A stretch of 64,000 bases of DNA from Mycobacterium sp. 852013-50091_SCH5140682 (lineage in GTDB: Bacteria > Actinomycetota > Actinomycetes > Mycobacteriales > Mycobacteriaceae), in the NCBI RefSeq assembly GCF_001665685.1, contig NZ_LZTB01000117.1, positions 1 through 64,000 on the forward strand. The letters run 5' to 3'. Of this stretch, positions 25,078 through 34,148 are shown piece after piece. The position numbers were made by a program, and so were the translations under genes. The number at the start of each line of letters is the position of its first letter. Position 1 is the first letter of the stretch. Below the pieces are notes generated by a model. That model saw only the letters and a program-made list of their open reading frames with translations, did not search any database and was not told the DNA's origin.

Positions 25078-25986
25078 TCAAGACCTCGGGCCGATCCGTT
25101 CCGCGGCTTCTCGAACCACGGTGTCGGAGAAGTGCTTCAACTGCTCTGCGAACGTGGCCAAGGACCGGGCCGCGTAATGCGCCGGATTCCAGCACGCGTG
25201 GATCGTCAACAACACCGGATCCCCGACGTCGTCGACGATGAGCAACGGCCGGGCGCCGAAGCGTTCCAGGTCGGTGACCACGGCCACGCCGCGATCGGCG
25301 GCGGCCAGGGCTTGCCGCAGCGGCGGCGACTCGACTTCTTCGTAGCGGCGATACTGGAGTGCGGCCCGGGTGATCGCTTCGTCGAAGACGAGTCGAGTGG
25401 GGTCGGCCCGGGTCGGGAGCAGAAGCGGGGCACCGCAGAGTTCGCCGAGGGTAATCGTCGGCCGGCGCGCCCATGCGTGTTCGCCTGCGACATAGGCCCG
25501 TAGCGGCACGCTGGTCAGGCGGGTCCACGCGAGTCGGCTTGCGGGCGGTGCCGTGGCGGCCAGTCCCAGATCGTGACCGCCGAATACCGCGTCGTGCACG
25601 GCGTCGGATGGCACTTCGACCACCGAGATGAACGGGTCGTCGGCGCCCAACGTCGCGGTGAACGGCGCCAGCACATACTCGATCGTCGTCGTTGCGGCGA
25701 CCACCGACACCCGGGCCAGATGGCCCTGGGCGATCTGCTGAGCGGCCATCTTCGCGCCCTCGGCGCGCGCCACGATGTCAGCGGCGATGTCGAGCATGTG
25801 CCGGCCGGCGTCGGTCAGGATGAGGCGGGGGCCTTGGCGGACAAAGAGACTCACTCCGAGATCGTGCTCGAGCCGCTGAAGTTGCCGGGAGATCGCCGGT
25901 TGCGCCACGTGTAGTCGCGCGGCCGCGGCGGTGACGGTCCCGTACTCGGAGACGGCCAGGAAGTACCGCAGGTGTCGCAGCTCCAC
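25078..25986 (-). CDS. LysR-type transcriptional regulator
   Basis: 302 residues from GTG 25986, which gives the classic VELRHLRYFLAV opening; TTG 25995 is an alternative. The winged helix (TAAAARLHVAQPAISRQLQRLEHDLG) is followed by a periplasmic-binding-like effector domain of normal length. It is divergent from the serine hydrolase-permease pair, which it most likely regulates; the 85-bp gap is AT-rich (25990-26035) as is common for LysR sites. An aromatic or amide-type inducer is plausible given the target genes. Confidence 0.9.
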   Translation of the reverse strand: MELRHLRYFLAVSEYGTVTAAAARLHVAQPAISRQLQRLEHDLGVSLFVRQGPRLILTDAGRHMLDIAADIVARAEGAKMAAQQIAQGHLARVSVVAATTTIEYVLAPFTATLGADDPFISVVEVPSDAVHDAVFGGHDLGLAATAPPASRLAWTRLTSVPLRAYVAGEHAWARRPTITLGELCGAPLLLPTRADPTRLVFDEAITRAALQYRRYEEVESPPLRQALAAADRGVAVVTDLERFGARPLLIVDDVGDPVLLTIHACWNPAHYAARSLATFAEQLKHFSDTVVREAAERIGPRS

Positions 25987-26071
25987 AACCCGCAAGAATA
26001 AGACAAAGGCATGATTATTACCGCATATTAGGTCTTTGACGAATCATCGGCGCAGATCAACGATCAGTCGC

Positions 26072-27238
26072 ATGAATCGCGTTGAACCCACCCCAACCTT
26101 CGCTGACTGGCTCAGCCCGCCGCGCCACCGTCAGGGGCTGCACCGGGTAGAGCAGCTTGTCCGCTGTGCCCCGATCGCACGAGGGGAACCGAACGTTCGC
26201 GAGTTGCGCGCTGCCGCAAATCCTCTCGACTGGGACACGGTCACCGTCGAGGCGGCAGAGGGCGGCGAGATCAGCGGCGACGAGTATCTGCGTCGCAGCC
26301 ACACCGACGGGGTCATCGTGCTCAATGGGCAGGAGATCGTCTTCGAACGCTACTTCGGGGACTTCTCCGCGGACACTACGCACATCGTCATGTCGATCTC
26401 AAAGTCATTCTGCGGCATGCTTGCCGGAGTGCTGGTCGCGGCCGGCGACGTCGATCTCGCGGCGCAGGTTCGGTATTACGTTCCCGAGCTGGACGGGTCC
26501 TCGTTCGGCGCCGCGACCGTGCAGCAGCTGCTGGACATGACGGCTGCGCCGGACTACGACATGTCCTACCTGGCGCCGACCGCCGCGGTGCACGCGGGCG
26601 ACAGGGCTGCCGGTTGGCGGCCACGGCTGCCGGGAGACGTGGTGGGCACCCGCGCCTTTCTGGCCGCGTTGCGTGGTGGCGGAAATCACGGCGCAGGATT
26701 CCAATATTGTTCGGGCACAACGGATGTATTGGCATGGGTGCTGGAACGGGCAGCTGGTCGTGGATACCGGGAGCTGATGGCGGAGCAGATCTGGTCCCGG
26801 ATCGGCGCGGAGGCCGACGCGTTCGTCACCGTCGATGACCACGGCACACCTTATGCCTGCGCGGGCATGGGAATGCGCCTGCGAGATCTGGCTCGGTTCG
26901 GGCGGCTGATCCTCGATGACGGGCTACGCGACGGTGTGCCCGTCATTCCGGCCCGCTGGATCGCCGAAACCCGCAGTGGTGGCAGGTTCCCCACCACATC
27001 AGAATCGGACGCGACCAATACCGGCACGTACAAGAACCAATGGTGGGTCCCGGGCGATGCACACGAAAGCTTTTACGGGGTAGGAATTTTCGGCCAATAC
27101 CTCTGGCTGGATCCGTCGGCTGACGTGGTCATCGCGAAGTTCTCCGCCGAGGATTCTCCGGTCGCCGAAACCCCCGAGTCGGTGCATGCATTGGCCGCCA
27201 TCGCCCGAGCCGCAACCAGAACAACGCAGGAGATCTGA
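26072..27238 (+). CDS. NylB-like serine hydrolase (beta-lactamase/esterase VIII fold)
   Basis: 388 residues from ATG 26072 (TTG 26036 would add 12 residues). The SxxK motif is SISKS, the second is FQYCSGTTDVLAWVLER, and the C-terminus has YGVGIFGQYLWLDP. This set matches 6-aminohexanoate-dimer hydrolase (NylB) and related esterases rather than true beta-lactamases. No signal peptide, so cytosolic. The next gene, an NCS1-type permease, starts 2 bp after its stop, so import and hydrolysis of an amide or ester compound are probably linked. The real substrate is unknown. Confidence 0.83.
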   Translation: MNRVEPTPTFADWLSPPRHRQGLHRVEQLVRCAPIARGEPNVRELRAAANPLDWDTVTVEAAEGGEISGDEYLRRSHTDGVIVLNGQEIVFERYFGDFSADTTHIVMSISKSFCGMLAGVLVAAGDVDLAAQVRYYVPELDGSSFGAATVQQLLDMTAAPDYDMSYLAPTAAVHAGDRAAGWRPRLPGDVVGTRAFLAALRGGGNHGAGFQYCSGTTDVLAWVLERAAGRGYRELMAEQIWSRIGAEADAFVTVDDHGTPYACAGMGMRLRDLARFGRLILDDGLRDGVPVIPARWIAETRSGGRFPTTSESDATNTGTYKNQWWVPGDAHESFYGVGIFGQYLWLDPSADVVIAKFSAEDSPVAETPESVHALAAIARAATRTTQEI

Positions 27239-27239
27239 C

Positions 27240-28637
27240 ATGGAACACGGTTCGGCGTCCGGCGATGCGCTGGAGCAGCGCTCGATCGACTACATCCCAC
27301 TCGACGAGCGCCATGGCAAACCGTGGCACCTGTTCACCATCTGGTTCTCGAGCAACGTTCAGATCACCGGATTCGTCAACGGGGTACTTGCGGTGACGAT
27401 CGGGCTCGATCTGCCGTGGGCGGTCGGGGCGATCCTGGTCGGGAATCTGGTCGGCGGGCTCTTCATGGCCTATCACTCGATTCAGGGACCGCGACTCGGC
27501 GTCCCGCAGATGATCCAGAGCCGCGCCCAGTTCGGCTTTCTCGGCGCATTGCTGCCGGTGGTCTTCGTGCTGCTGATGTACATGGGGTTTCAGATCGAGG
27601 GTGGCGTCATCACGGGGCAGGCCCTCGCGAACTGGGCACATATCTCCCTCACGTGGTCGATCGTCATCCAGATCGCGGTCCCGTCGGTCATCGCGATCGT
27701 CGGCTACAAGCTCCTGCACCTGTCCTCGCGTGTTGTCAGTGTGGTGTCGGTCGTGCTGTTCGCGGTGCTGACATTCGCGCTGACGGATCATCTGCCGGCG
27801 ACACTGCCCGCCGGTCCGGTACCGACGTTCGGCACCGTGCTGCTGGCCGTCTCGCTTTTCGTCTCCTGGCAGCTGACCTGGGCGCCGTATGTGTCGGACT
27901 ACTCGCGGTATCTGCCGGAGGACACCCCCTCGCGGACGACATTCATGTGGACATACCTCGGCTCGGCCGTCGGTGCGTCGTGGGTGATGATCCTCGGTGC
28001 GATGGCCGCCACGATCAGTGCCGAGGCCGTCGGCGAAGACGCGGTCGGAATGCTCAGCAACCAGGTGCCGGGCTTGAGTTCGGTGATCCTGCTCGCCATC
28101 GTGATCGGTGCTGTGCCGGCCGGGGCGTACGGGGCCTACGGGATGTATCTGACTGCGGTCAGCGCGATCTCGGTCAAGGGCCACGGTTCGTCGACCGCAT
28201 TGGTACGCACGGTCTTCATCGTGGCCACCGGCGCGATCGCCACCGCCGCCACGTTGCTGGCCAGTGGGCACATCCTGGAGACGGTCCAGAACATCACCCT
28301 GTTCCTGCTGTATCTGCTCGTACCGTGGACGGCGATCAACCTCACGGACTTCTACCTTGTGCGACGCGGTCATTACAACGTCGGGGAACTGTTCAAGGCC
28401 CGCGGCGAATACGGTTTGGTCAACTGGCCGGCGCTGGTGATCTACCTGGTGGCGATCGGCGCCGAGATCCCCTTCATCAACAGCAGCCTGTATGTGGGCC
28501 CGATCGTCGGGCATCTCGGTGGAGCCGACATCTCATGGATCGTCGGGCTCGTGGTGGCCACCGTCCTCTATCTGGCCTACACCCGCCTGACAGCGCAGAG
28601 GATGCCCGCAACCGTGGAGACGCTTGTCGAGGCGTAG
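27240..28637 (+). CDS. NCS1-family purine/cytosine-type permease
   Basis: 465 residues with about twelve membrane helices, ATG preceded by AGGAG. Family motifs include FSSNVQITGFVNGVLAV near the N-terminus, GPRLGVPQMIQSRAQFGFLG and LTDFYLVRRGHY near the C-terminus. These proteins import nucleobases, hydantoins or related ring compounds with protons or sodium. It is coupled to the NylB-like hydrolase and likely controlled by the LysR protein. A perfect 13-bp hairpin follows the stop and may end the transcript. Confidence 0.9.
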   Translation: MEHGSASGDALEQRSIDYIPLDERHGKPWHLFTIWFSSNVQITGFVNGVLAVTIGLDLPWAVGAILVGNLVGGLFMAYHSIQGPRLGVPQMIQSRAQFGFLGALLPVVFVLLMYMGFQIEGGVITGQALANWAHISLTWSIVIQIAVPSVIAIVGYKLLHLSSRVVSVVSVVLFAVLTFALTDHLPATLPAGPVPTFGTVLLAVSLFVSWQLTWAPYVSDYSRYLPEDTPSRTTFMWTYLGSAVGASWVMILGAMAATISAEAVGEDAVGMLSNQVPGLSSVILLAIVIGAVPAGAYGAYGMYLTAVSAISVKGHGSSTALVRTVFIVATGAIATAATLLASGHILETVQNITLFLLYLLVPWTAINLTDFYLVRRGHYNVGELFKARGEYGLVNWPALVIYLVAIGAEIPFINSSLYVGPIVGHLGGADISWIVGLVVATVLYLAYTRLTAQRMPATVETLVEA

Positions 28638-28640
28638 TCC

Positions 28641-28681
28641 GGTGCAGGCGCACGGTTCGCCGAAACTGGTGCGCCTGCACC
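28641..28681. terminator. Strong hairpin after the permease gene
   Basis: A 13-bp perfect stem (28641-28653 with 28669-28681, core GTGCAGGCGCAC) around a 15-base loop. It has no long T run, which is usual for mycobacterial terminators. It is also symmetrical enough to act for read-through from either side. Confidence 0.6.
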
Positions 28682-28747
28682 TGTCGCGGCGCTCTTAGAC
28701 TTCTCGACAAGAGCCCGCTCCGCGCTCCTTTTCAGGGAGGTCCGCCC

Positions 28748-29137
28748 ATGTCACAACCCGGTCAGCCGCCCGGCTATCCGCCGCAGCAGCCCGGCTATCC
28801 GGCGCCGCCGGGTCCGCCGCAGTACCCGCCTCCGCCGGCCGAGCCGATCTTCCAGGTCTCAGCCATGACACACATCGGTGCACTCGTGTTCTGGTTCAAC
28901 CAGACCCGACACGTCACGGGCACCTACGCCCAGTGCGACGCGGCGCTGCGCAGCGCCTTGACGCAGAATCTGCTGCTGGGCTGGTGGAGCTTCCTGTCGA
29001 TTCTGATCATGAACTGGATTGCGTTGGGCCACAACATGACTGCCCGACGCAAACTCCGTCAGGATGCCCAGCAGGCGCAGGCGTACGCCGAGTGGTGGTA
29101 TCAGTACATCGCGCCGACGGTCACACCCGGCCGCTAG
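28748..29137 (+). CDS. Small membrane protein with Pro-rich N-terminus
   Basis: 129 residues, ATG preceded by GGGAGG. The first 35 residues are a Pro/Gly/Gln/Tyr-rich tail (GYPPQQPGYP, PPQYPPPP) common in mycobacterial membrane proteins. A hydrophobic stretch (LLLGWWSFLSILIMNWIALGHN) is one or two membrane helices, and the end is a soluble charged helix. It overlaps by 4 bp the stop of the convergent hydrolase. Role unknown. Confidence 0.7.
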   Translation: MSQPGQPPGYPPQQPGYPAPPGPPQYPPPPAEPIFQVSAMTHIGALVFWFNQTRHVTGTYAQCDAALRSALTQNLLLGWWSFLSILIMNWIALGHNMTARRKLRQDAQQAQAYAEWWYQYIAPTVTPGR

Positions 29138-29880
29138 CCGAGTGACTCCCAGAATCCGCTGAGGGCGGCTGCGCCGGGCGCCGGGTCCTGCACCATCCAC
29201 CAGTGCCCCAGGCCCTCGAGAACCGCGGTCTCGGCGCCGGCCCGCTCGGCCGCTCGCCGCCGCACCGCGTCGGAGCCGATGTAGGGGTCGTCGGTCGCCA
29301 GCAGCGACAGGCCCGGCCGCGCTTGAGCCTTCTCCAGTGCCCGGCCTGCCTCGGCCATCGCCGGTTGGCGCGCCGAGCGGTACAGCGCCAGGATCGCCTT
29401 GCCCATGTCCGGCCCCTGAGCCGCGGCGATCTGCGTCGCGATGTCGATGGGTATGCCCAGCGCGGCCATCTGGGCCGCGCGGTCCTCGACCGTGCCGCCG
29501 AGCATGGCGTCCACGGCCTGCTCACCGTCGCCAGGGGTCTGCCACACCTGGGCCAGGTCGTGCCAGACGTACTCGGGGTCGAACAGTCCGACGACGTCGC
29601 TGGCCCAACTGCGCACCAGCTCCGGCCGGTGCATCACGACATTGAGGACATGGCCGCCGCCCCAGTCGTGGCCCACGAGATCGACCGGGCCGTCGATACC
29701 CTCCAGTTGCGCCTCGAGCCAGTCGCGGTACTCCAGATACGTCGCCGTGAACCCGTCGGGCAGCGGCGCGCCGAACCCCGGAGGAGACAACCGGATGACG
29801 TCGTCGCGCCCGAGCGCTGCCACGAGCGGATCCCAGAGCGCGTCGGACTCCGGATTGCCGTGCACGAGAACCACCGTCAT
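29134..29880 (-). CDS. Alpha/beta-hydrolase
   Basis: 248 residues. Oxyanion region VLVHGNPES; the nucleophile elbow is GHDWGGGH, so the nucleophile is an Asp as in haloalkane dehalogenases and epoxide hydrolases rather than the usual Ser; the catalytic His is in GLGHWWMVQ. This suggests epoxide hydrolase- or dehalogenase-like chemistry. Coupled by ATGA to the upstream monooxygenase gene, which could supply an epoxide or hydroxylated substrate. Confidence 0.83.
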   Translation of the reverse strand: MTVVLVHGNPESDALWDPLVAALGRDDVIRLSPPGFGAPLPDGFTATYLEYRDWLEAQLEGIDGPVDLVGHDWGGGHVLNVVMHRPELVRSWASDVVGLFDPEYVWHDLAQVWQTPGDGEQAVDAMLGGTVEDRAAQMAALGIPIDIATQIAAAQGPDMGKAILALYRSARQPAMAEAGRALEKAQARPGLSLLATDDPYIGSDAVRRRAAERAGAETAVLEGLGHWWMVQDPAPGAAALSGFWESLG

Positions 29881-31103
29881 AGCGTCATCCTCGCGGCCGC
29901 GGCCGGAGATCTCATCGGTTCGGCGAAATCGATGTGATGGCCCTGAAGCCACGCCATCGAGCGTCCGCCGTCGCGTTCCATTCGTCTGAAGACCACAGGC
30001 AGAAACGCGTCGCGGACCCTGCGTGCAACGGGGCCTGCGGCCTTGGAGTTCGCCGACCGGGCCCCGTATTTGACGATCCGTTCGACGCGGGTGCGCCGAG
30101 CCGATTCGAAGAGGGCAAAGGCCTCGCCGATCTCGCGGGTATCGCGCAGGCATTTGGCGAGGATGACGGCGTCTTCGAGCGACATGGCGGCCCCCTGCCC
30201 GGCCGACGGCGCGGTTGCGTGGGCAGCATCGCCGATCACGATCATCCGTTCGTTGGACCAGTGCTTCACGACGGGCATGTCGTAGGTAGCCCACCCGAAA
30301 AGAGGCCCTGGAGCAGCATCGATGATGCGGGGTGCAGGGCCGACGTCACCGTCCATCAGCTCGTGTAACCAGGTGCGCCACTGGCTGTCCGGCAGCCCGG
30401 AGAGAACACCGTCCGCGGGTTCGCGGGCCATCGGCGGGTTGGCGAACCACACCGTGCCGCCATCGGGCGCGGCCATCCATGCGAAGAAGCAGCGGGTGCC
30501 GAACTGCATGCGGAATTCTCGGGGCGGCACGTCGACGGTGAAGCCGGGGATGTGACCGCCGATGTTGAGCACCGGCACATAGCGTGGGGGTACCGCCGCA
30601 GGGTCGATGAGGGTGCGCACCCGGGAGTGGATGCCGTCGCAACCGATCAACAGGTCCCCGGTGGCGTGGTCGCCGTCGGCGAAGAGAGCCTCGACTCCGC
30701 GGGGCGTCACGCGTGCGTCGACGAGTTCCTTACCGGTCGCGATCCCTACGCCGTGTTCGGCGGCGACGTGGGTCAGCGTGCGGTAGAGCTCGTCGCGCCG
30801 CATCATCTGCGAAAGCTGGCCGTCGGCACGGGGGCTCGCGAGCGGCATGCGGCCGAGGCGGCGGCCTTTCCCGTTGACGAAGCTGATGGTCTCCAGCTCG
30901 AATCCGAGCGCTTCGACCGGTTCGGCGATACCCAGCGCACGCAGCGCGTCCATGCCGTTGGCCTGAAACGTCAACCACGATCCGCCGCGGTGCTCGAGCG
31001 ACGGTCGCCGTTCGAACAGCAGCGCCTCGATACCGATGCGCTGCAGGGCGATCGCCAGGACTGGGCCTGCGACGCCGGCGCCGATCACCAGTGCGCGTGT
31101 CAT
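29877..31103 (-). CDS. FAD-dependent aromatic monooxygenase
   Basis: 408 residues from ATG 31103 (GAAGGGA upstream). Class A flavin hydroxylase features: GxGxxG in VIGAGVAGPVLAIAL, the DG motif LLIGCDGIHSRVR, and the second FAD motif VIGDAAHATAPSAGQGAAMS. It uses NAD(P)H and oxygen to hydroxylate or epoxidise a substrate. Translationally coupled to the hydrolase and divergent from a MarR gene whose operator-like repeats lie in the shared promoter. It probably belongs to a small detoxification or catabolic pathway. Confidence 0.88.
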   Translation of the reverse strand: MTRALVIGAGVAGPVLAIALQRIGIEALLFERRPSLEHRGGSWLTFQANGMDALRALGIAEPVEALGFELETISFVNGKGRRLGRMPLASPRADGQLSQMMRRDELYRTLTHVAAEHGVGIATGKELVDARVTPRGVEALFADGDHATGDLLIGCDGIHSRVRTLIDPAAVPPRYVPVLNIGGHIPGFTVDVPPREFRMQFGTRCFFAWMAAPDGGTVWFANPPMAREPADGVLSGLPDSQWRTWLHELMDGDVGPAPRIIDAAPGPLFGWATYDMPVVKHWSNERMIVIGDAAHATAPSAGQGAAMSLEDAVILAKCLRDTREIGEAFALFESARRTRVERIVKYGARSANSKAAGPVARRVRDAFLPVVFRRMERDGGRSMAWLQGHHIDFAEPMRSPAAAARMTL

Positions 31104-31139
31104 GTCGAAATCCCTTCCGCGACCATGACCATGAAGTAT

Positions 31140-31191
31140 CTTGATAGTCAAGCGAAAAATAGTATGGAAGTCGAGTTACTTGATTGTCAAG
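31140..31191. promoter_or_regulatory. Two MarR-type operator sites in a divergent promoter
   Basis: Two perfect palindromes, CTTGA-TAG-TCAAG at 31140-31152 and CTTGA-TTG-TCAAG at 31179-31191, lie 39 bp apart. They fill the 92-bp gap between the monooxygenase start (31103) and the MarR start (31196). MarR dimers usually bind such short inverted repeats, so both directions are probably repressed together. Confidence 0.75.
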
Positions 31192-31195
31192 ACGA

Positions 31196-31651
31196 ATGGA
31201 AGCGGAAGAGGCACTGGCGAATGCGATCGCGCGTTATCAGGCCGCCGTCGATGACTTCGACCGCGAAAGCGCGCGGGTGCTCGGTATCAACGAGACCGAC
31301 CTGCGCTGCCTGGAGATCCTGATCCGGGAGGAGAGCGAGGCGACGCCGCGGATGCTGGCCGACCGGCTGGGCCTGACCACCGGCAGCGTGACGACGCTGC
31401 TCGACCGGTTGGAGAAACTGGACTACGTCACGCGAACGGCCCATCCGGGCGATCGGCGCAAGGTGATCGTCACTGCCACGGATGCGGCGACCCGGCGCGC
31501 GTACGAACTCATCGACCCACTGATCGCCGACGGCGCCAAACTGCTGCGCGATTACACCGTCGACCAACTCCAGCTGATCACCCAGTTCCTCGCCCGTACC
31601 GCCGATCTGCAGGATCGGCACATCGAGCGGCTGCGGCAGCTACGCACGTGA
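31196..31651 (+). CDS. MarR-family regulator
   Basis: 151 residues from ATG 31196 (TTG 31184 is an alternative). Winged helix with ATPRMLADRLGLTTGSVTTLLDRLEKL and the wing YVTRTAHPGDRRKVIV. It is divergent from the monooxygenase-hydrolase pair and its start lies 4 bp past the second operator palindrome, so it should autoregulate and repress that pair until a phenolic or aromatic inducer binds. Confidence 0.9.
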   Translation: MEAEEALANAIARYQAAVDDFDRESARVLGINETDLRCLEILIREESEATPRMLADRLGLTTGSVTTLLDRLEKLDYVTRTAHPGDRRKVIVTATDAATRRAYELIDPLIADGAKLLRDYTVDQLQLITQFLARTADLQDRHIERLRQLRT

Positions 31652-31801
31652 GGGTTGAGCCACCGGCTACCGCCCGCCCCGCCACGCGTTAACTGGGACC
31701 GCTGGGCACATGAACAGCTCGCGCATAGCCGCACGTAGTGTCGTATCCGACGCAATACTGATAGCCGCCGTGACATCGTGACGCCAGGAGATGCTAAAGA
31801 A

Positions 31802-34039
31802 ATGAGCTCCGACAAGCCGACCATCATCTACACGCTCACCGACGAGGCGCCGCTGCTCGCGACGTACGCGTTTCTGCCCGTCATCCGTGCTTTCACCGAC
31901 CCGGCCGGCATCAATGTCGAGACCAGCGACATCTCGGTGGCGGCCCGCATCCTGGCCGAGTTCGGTGACTACCTGACCGAGGACCAGCGCGTCCCGGACA
32001 ACCTGGCCGAGCTCGGCCGGCTCACGCAGCTTCCGGACACCAACATCATCAAGCTGCCCAACATCAGCGCCTCGGTACCGCAGCTGGTGGCCGCCATCAA
32101 GGAGCTGCAGGAGAAGGGCTACGCCGTCCCGGACTATCCCGGCGACGCGAAGACCGACGACGAGAAGGCCATCAAGGACCGCTACGCCAAGGTCCTCGGC
32201 AGCGCAGTCAACCCGGTGTTGCGTGAAGGCAACTCGGACCGCCGCGCGCCCAAGGCGGTCAAGGAGTACGCCCGCAAGCACCCGCACAGCATGGGCAAAT
32301 GGTCGCAGGCGTCGCGCACTCACGTGGCCACCATGAAACACGGCGACTTCTACCACGGCGAGAAGTCGATGACGCTCGACAAGGCCCACAACGTACGCAT
32401 GGAGCTGGTGACCACCGACGGCGAGACCATCGTGCTCAAGCCCGAGGTGAAACTCGACGCAGGCGACGTCATCGACAGCATGTTCATGAGCGTCAAGGCA
32501 CTGCGCGAATTCTACGAAGAGCAGATGGAAGACGCCTACAAGACGGGCGTGATGTTCTCGCTGCACGTCAAGGCCACCATGATGAAGGTCAGCCACCCGA
32601 TCGTGTTCGGCCACGCGGTCAAGATCTTCTACAAGGAAGCCTTCGAAAAGCATCAGAAGCTCTTCGACGAGCTGGGCGTCAACGTCAACAACGGCCTGTC
32701 CGATCTCTACGCCAAGATCGAGTCGTTGCCCGCGTCACTGCACGAAGAGATCATCCGCGACCTGCACGCCTGCCACGAGCACCGGCCCGAGCTGGCCATG
32801 GTCGATTCGGCCAAGGGCATCTCGAACTTCCACTCGCCCAGCGACGTCATCGTCGACGCCTCGATGCCTGCGATGATCCGGCTCGGCGGCAAGATGTACG
32901 GCGCCGACGGCCGCACCAAGGACACCAAGGCGGTCAACCCGGAGTCGACGTTCTCCCGGATCTACCAGGAGATGATCAACTTCTGTAAGACCCACGGCCA
33001 GTTCGATCCGACGACGATGGGCACCGTCCCCAACGTGGGTCTGATGGCACAGCAGGCCGAGGAGTACGGCAGCCACGACAAGACGTTCGAGGTTCCCGCG
33101 GACGGCGTCGCCAACATCGTCGACAACGAGACCGGCGAGGTGCTGCTGAGCCAGAACGTCGAGACAGGCGACATCTGGCGCATGCCGATCGTCAAGGACG
33201 CGCCGATCCAGGATTGGGTCAAGCTCGCCGTCAACCGGGCCCGGATCTCCGGCATGCCGGTGGTGTTCTGGCTGGATCAGGAGCGCCCGCACGAGGCCGA
33301 GCTGCGCAAGAAGGTCAACCTGTACCTCAAGGACCACGACACCGAGGGCCTCGACATCCAGATCATGTCGCAGGAACGCGCGATGCGGCACACCATCGAG
33401 CGGGCGATGCGGGGTCAGGACACCATCGCGGCGACCGGCAACATCCTGCGTGACTACCTCACCGACCTGTTCCCGATCTTGGAGCTGGGCACCAGCGCCA
33501 AGATGCTCTCCATCGTGCCGCTGATGGCCGGTGGCGGACTCTACGAGACCGGAGCCGGCGGCTCGGCGCCCAAGCACGTGCATCAGCTGGTCGAGGAGAA
33601 CCACCTGCGCTGGGATTCGCTCGGCGAGTTCCTGGCGCTGGGCGCCAGCCTGGAGGACCTGAGCAACAAGTCCGGCAACAAGAAGGCCGCGATCCTCGCG
33701 AAGACACTCGACTCCGCGACCGGCAAGCTGCTGGACAACAACAAAGGCCCGTCACGCAAGACCGGTGAGCTCGACAACCGCGGCAGCCAGTTCTACCTGG
33801 CGATGTACTGGGCGGAGGAGCTCGCGGCCCAGACCGACGATCCGGAGCTGGCCAAGCACTTCGCACCGCTGGCCAAGGCACTGGCCGAGAACGAGGACAC
33901 CATCGTCTCCGAGCTCGCCGCGGTGCAGGGCAAGCCGGTCGACATCGGTGGCTACTACTCCGCAGACCCGGACAAGACCAGTGCGGTGATGCGGCCGAGC
34001 GAGACGTTCAACTCGACCCTGGCGGCGGCCGCCGAGTAG
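31802..34039 (+). CDS. icd2: NADP-dependent isocitrate dehydrogenase, monomeric type
   Basis: 745 residues, the size of the monomeric IDH family. The opening PTIIYTLTDEAPLLATYAFLPV and later segments SRTHVATMKHGDF, VVTTDGETIVLKPEV and GMPVVFWLDQERPHEAEL are typical. It oxidises isocitrate to 2-oxoglutarate in the TCA cycle and supplies NADPH. ATG at 31802 follows AGGAG; the frame is open a few codons further up. The 150 bp before it hold no other gene and probably carry its promoter. A GC-rich hairpin follows the stop. Confidence 0.95.
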   Translation: MSSDKPTIIYTLTDEAPLLATYAFLPVIRAFTDPAGINVETSDISVAARILAEFGDYLTEDQRVPDNLAELGRLTQLPDTNIIKLPNISASVPQLVAAIKELQEKGYAVPDYPGDAKTDDEKAIKDRYAKVLGSAVNPVLREGNSDRRAPKAVKEYARKHPHSMGKWSQASRTHVATMKHGDFYHGEKSMTLDKAHNVRMELVTTDGETIVLKPEVKLDAGDVIDSMFMSVKALREFYEEQMEDAYKTGVMFSLHVKATMMKVSHPIVFGHAVKIFYKEAFEKHQKLFDELGVNVNNGLSDLYAKIESLPASLHEEIIRDLHACHEHRPELAMVDSAKGISNFHSPSDVIVDASMPAMIRLGGKMYGADGRTKDTKAVNPESTFSRIYQEMINFCKTHGQFDPTTMGTVPNVGLMAQQAEEYGSHDKTFEVPADGVANIVDNETGEVLLSQNVETGDIWRMPIVKDAPIQDWVKLAVNRARISGMPVVFWLDQERPHEAELRKKVNLYLKDHDTEGLDIQIMSQERAMRHTIERAMRGQDTIAATGNILRDYLTDLFPILELGTSAKMLSIVPLMAGGGLYETGAGGSAPKHVHQLVEENHLRWDSLGEFLALGASLEDLSNKSGNKKAAILAKTLDSATGKLLDNNKGPSRKTGELDNRGSQFYLAMYWAEELAAQTDDPELAKHFAPLAKALAENEDTIVSELAAVQGKPVDIGGYYSADPDKTSAVMRPSETFNSTLAAAAE

Positions 34040-34076
34040 GGCCTCGCGGCGGCACAGGCCTGACCTGCGCGAGCCC
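34040..34076 (+). terminator. Possible terminator after icd2
   Basis: CTCGCG (34043-34048) pairs with CGCGAG (34068-34073), with further G:C pairs outside a single bulged C. It lies directly after the icd2 stop, with no T tract. Moderate support only. Confidence 0.4.
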
Positions 34077-34148
34077 AACCCGATTTCACCCGATGTCGGT
34101 GCCGTGGCCTATCTTGGACCGTCTGGCGAACGACATGGGGGAAATCAG

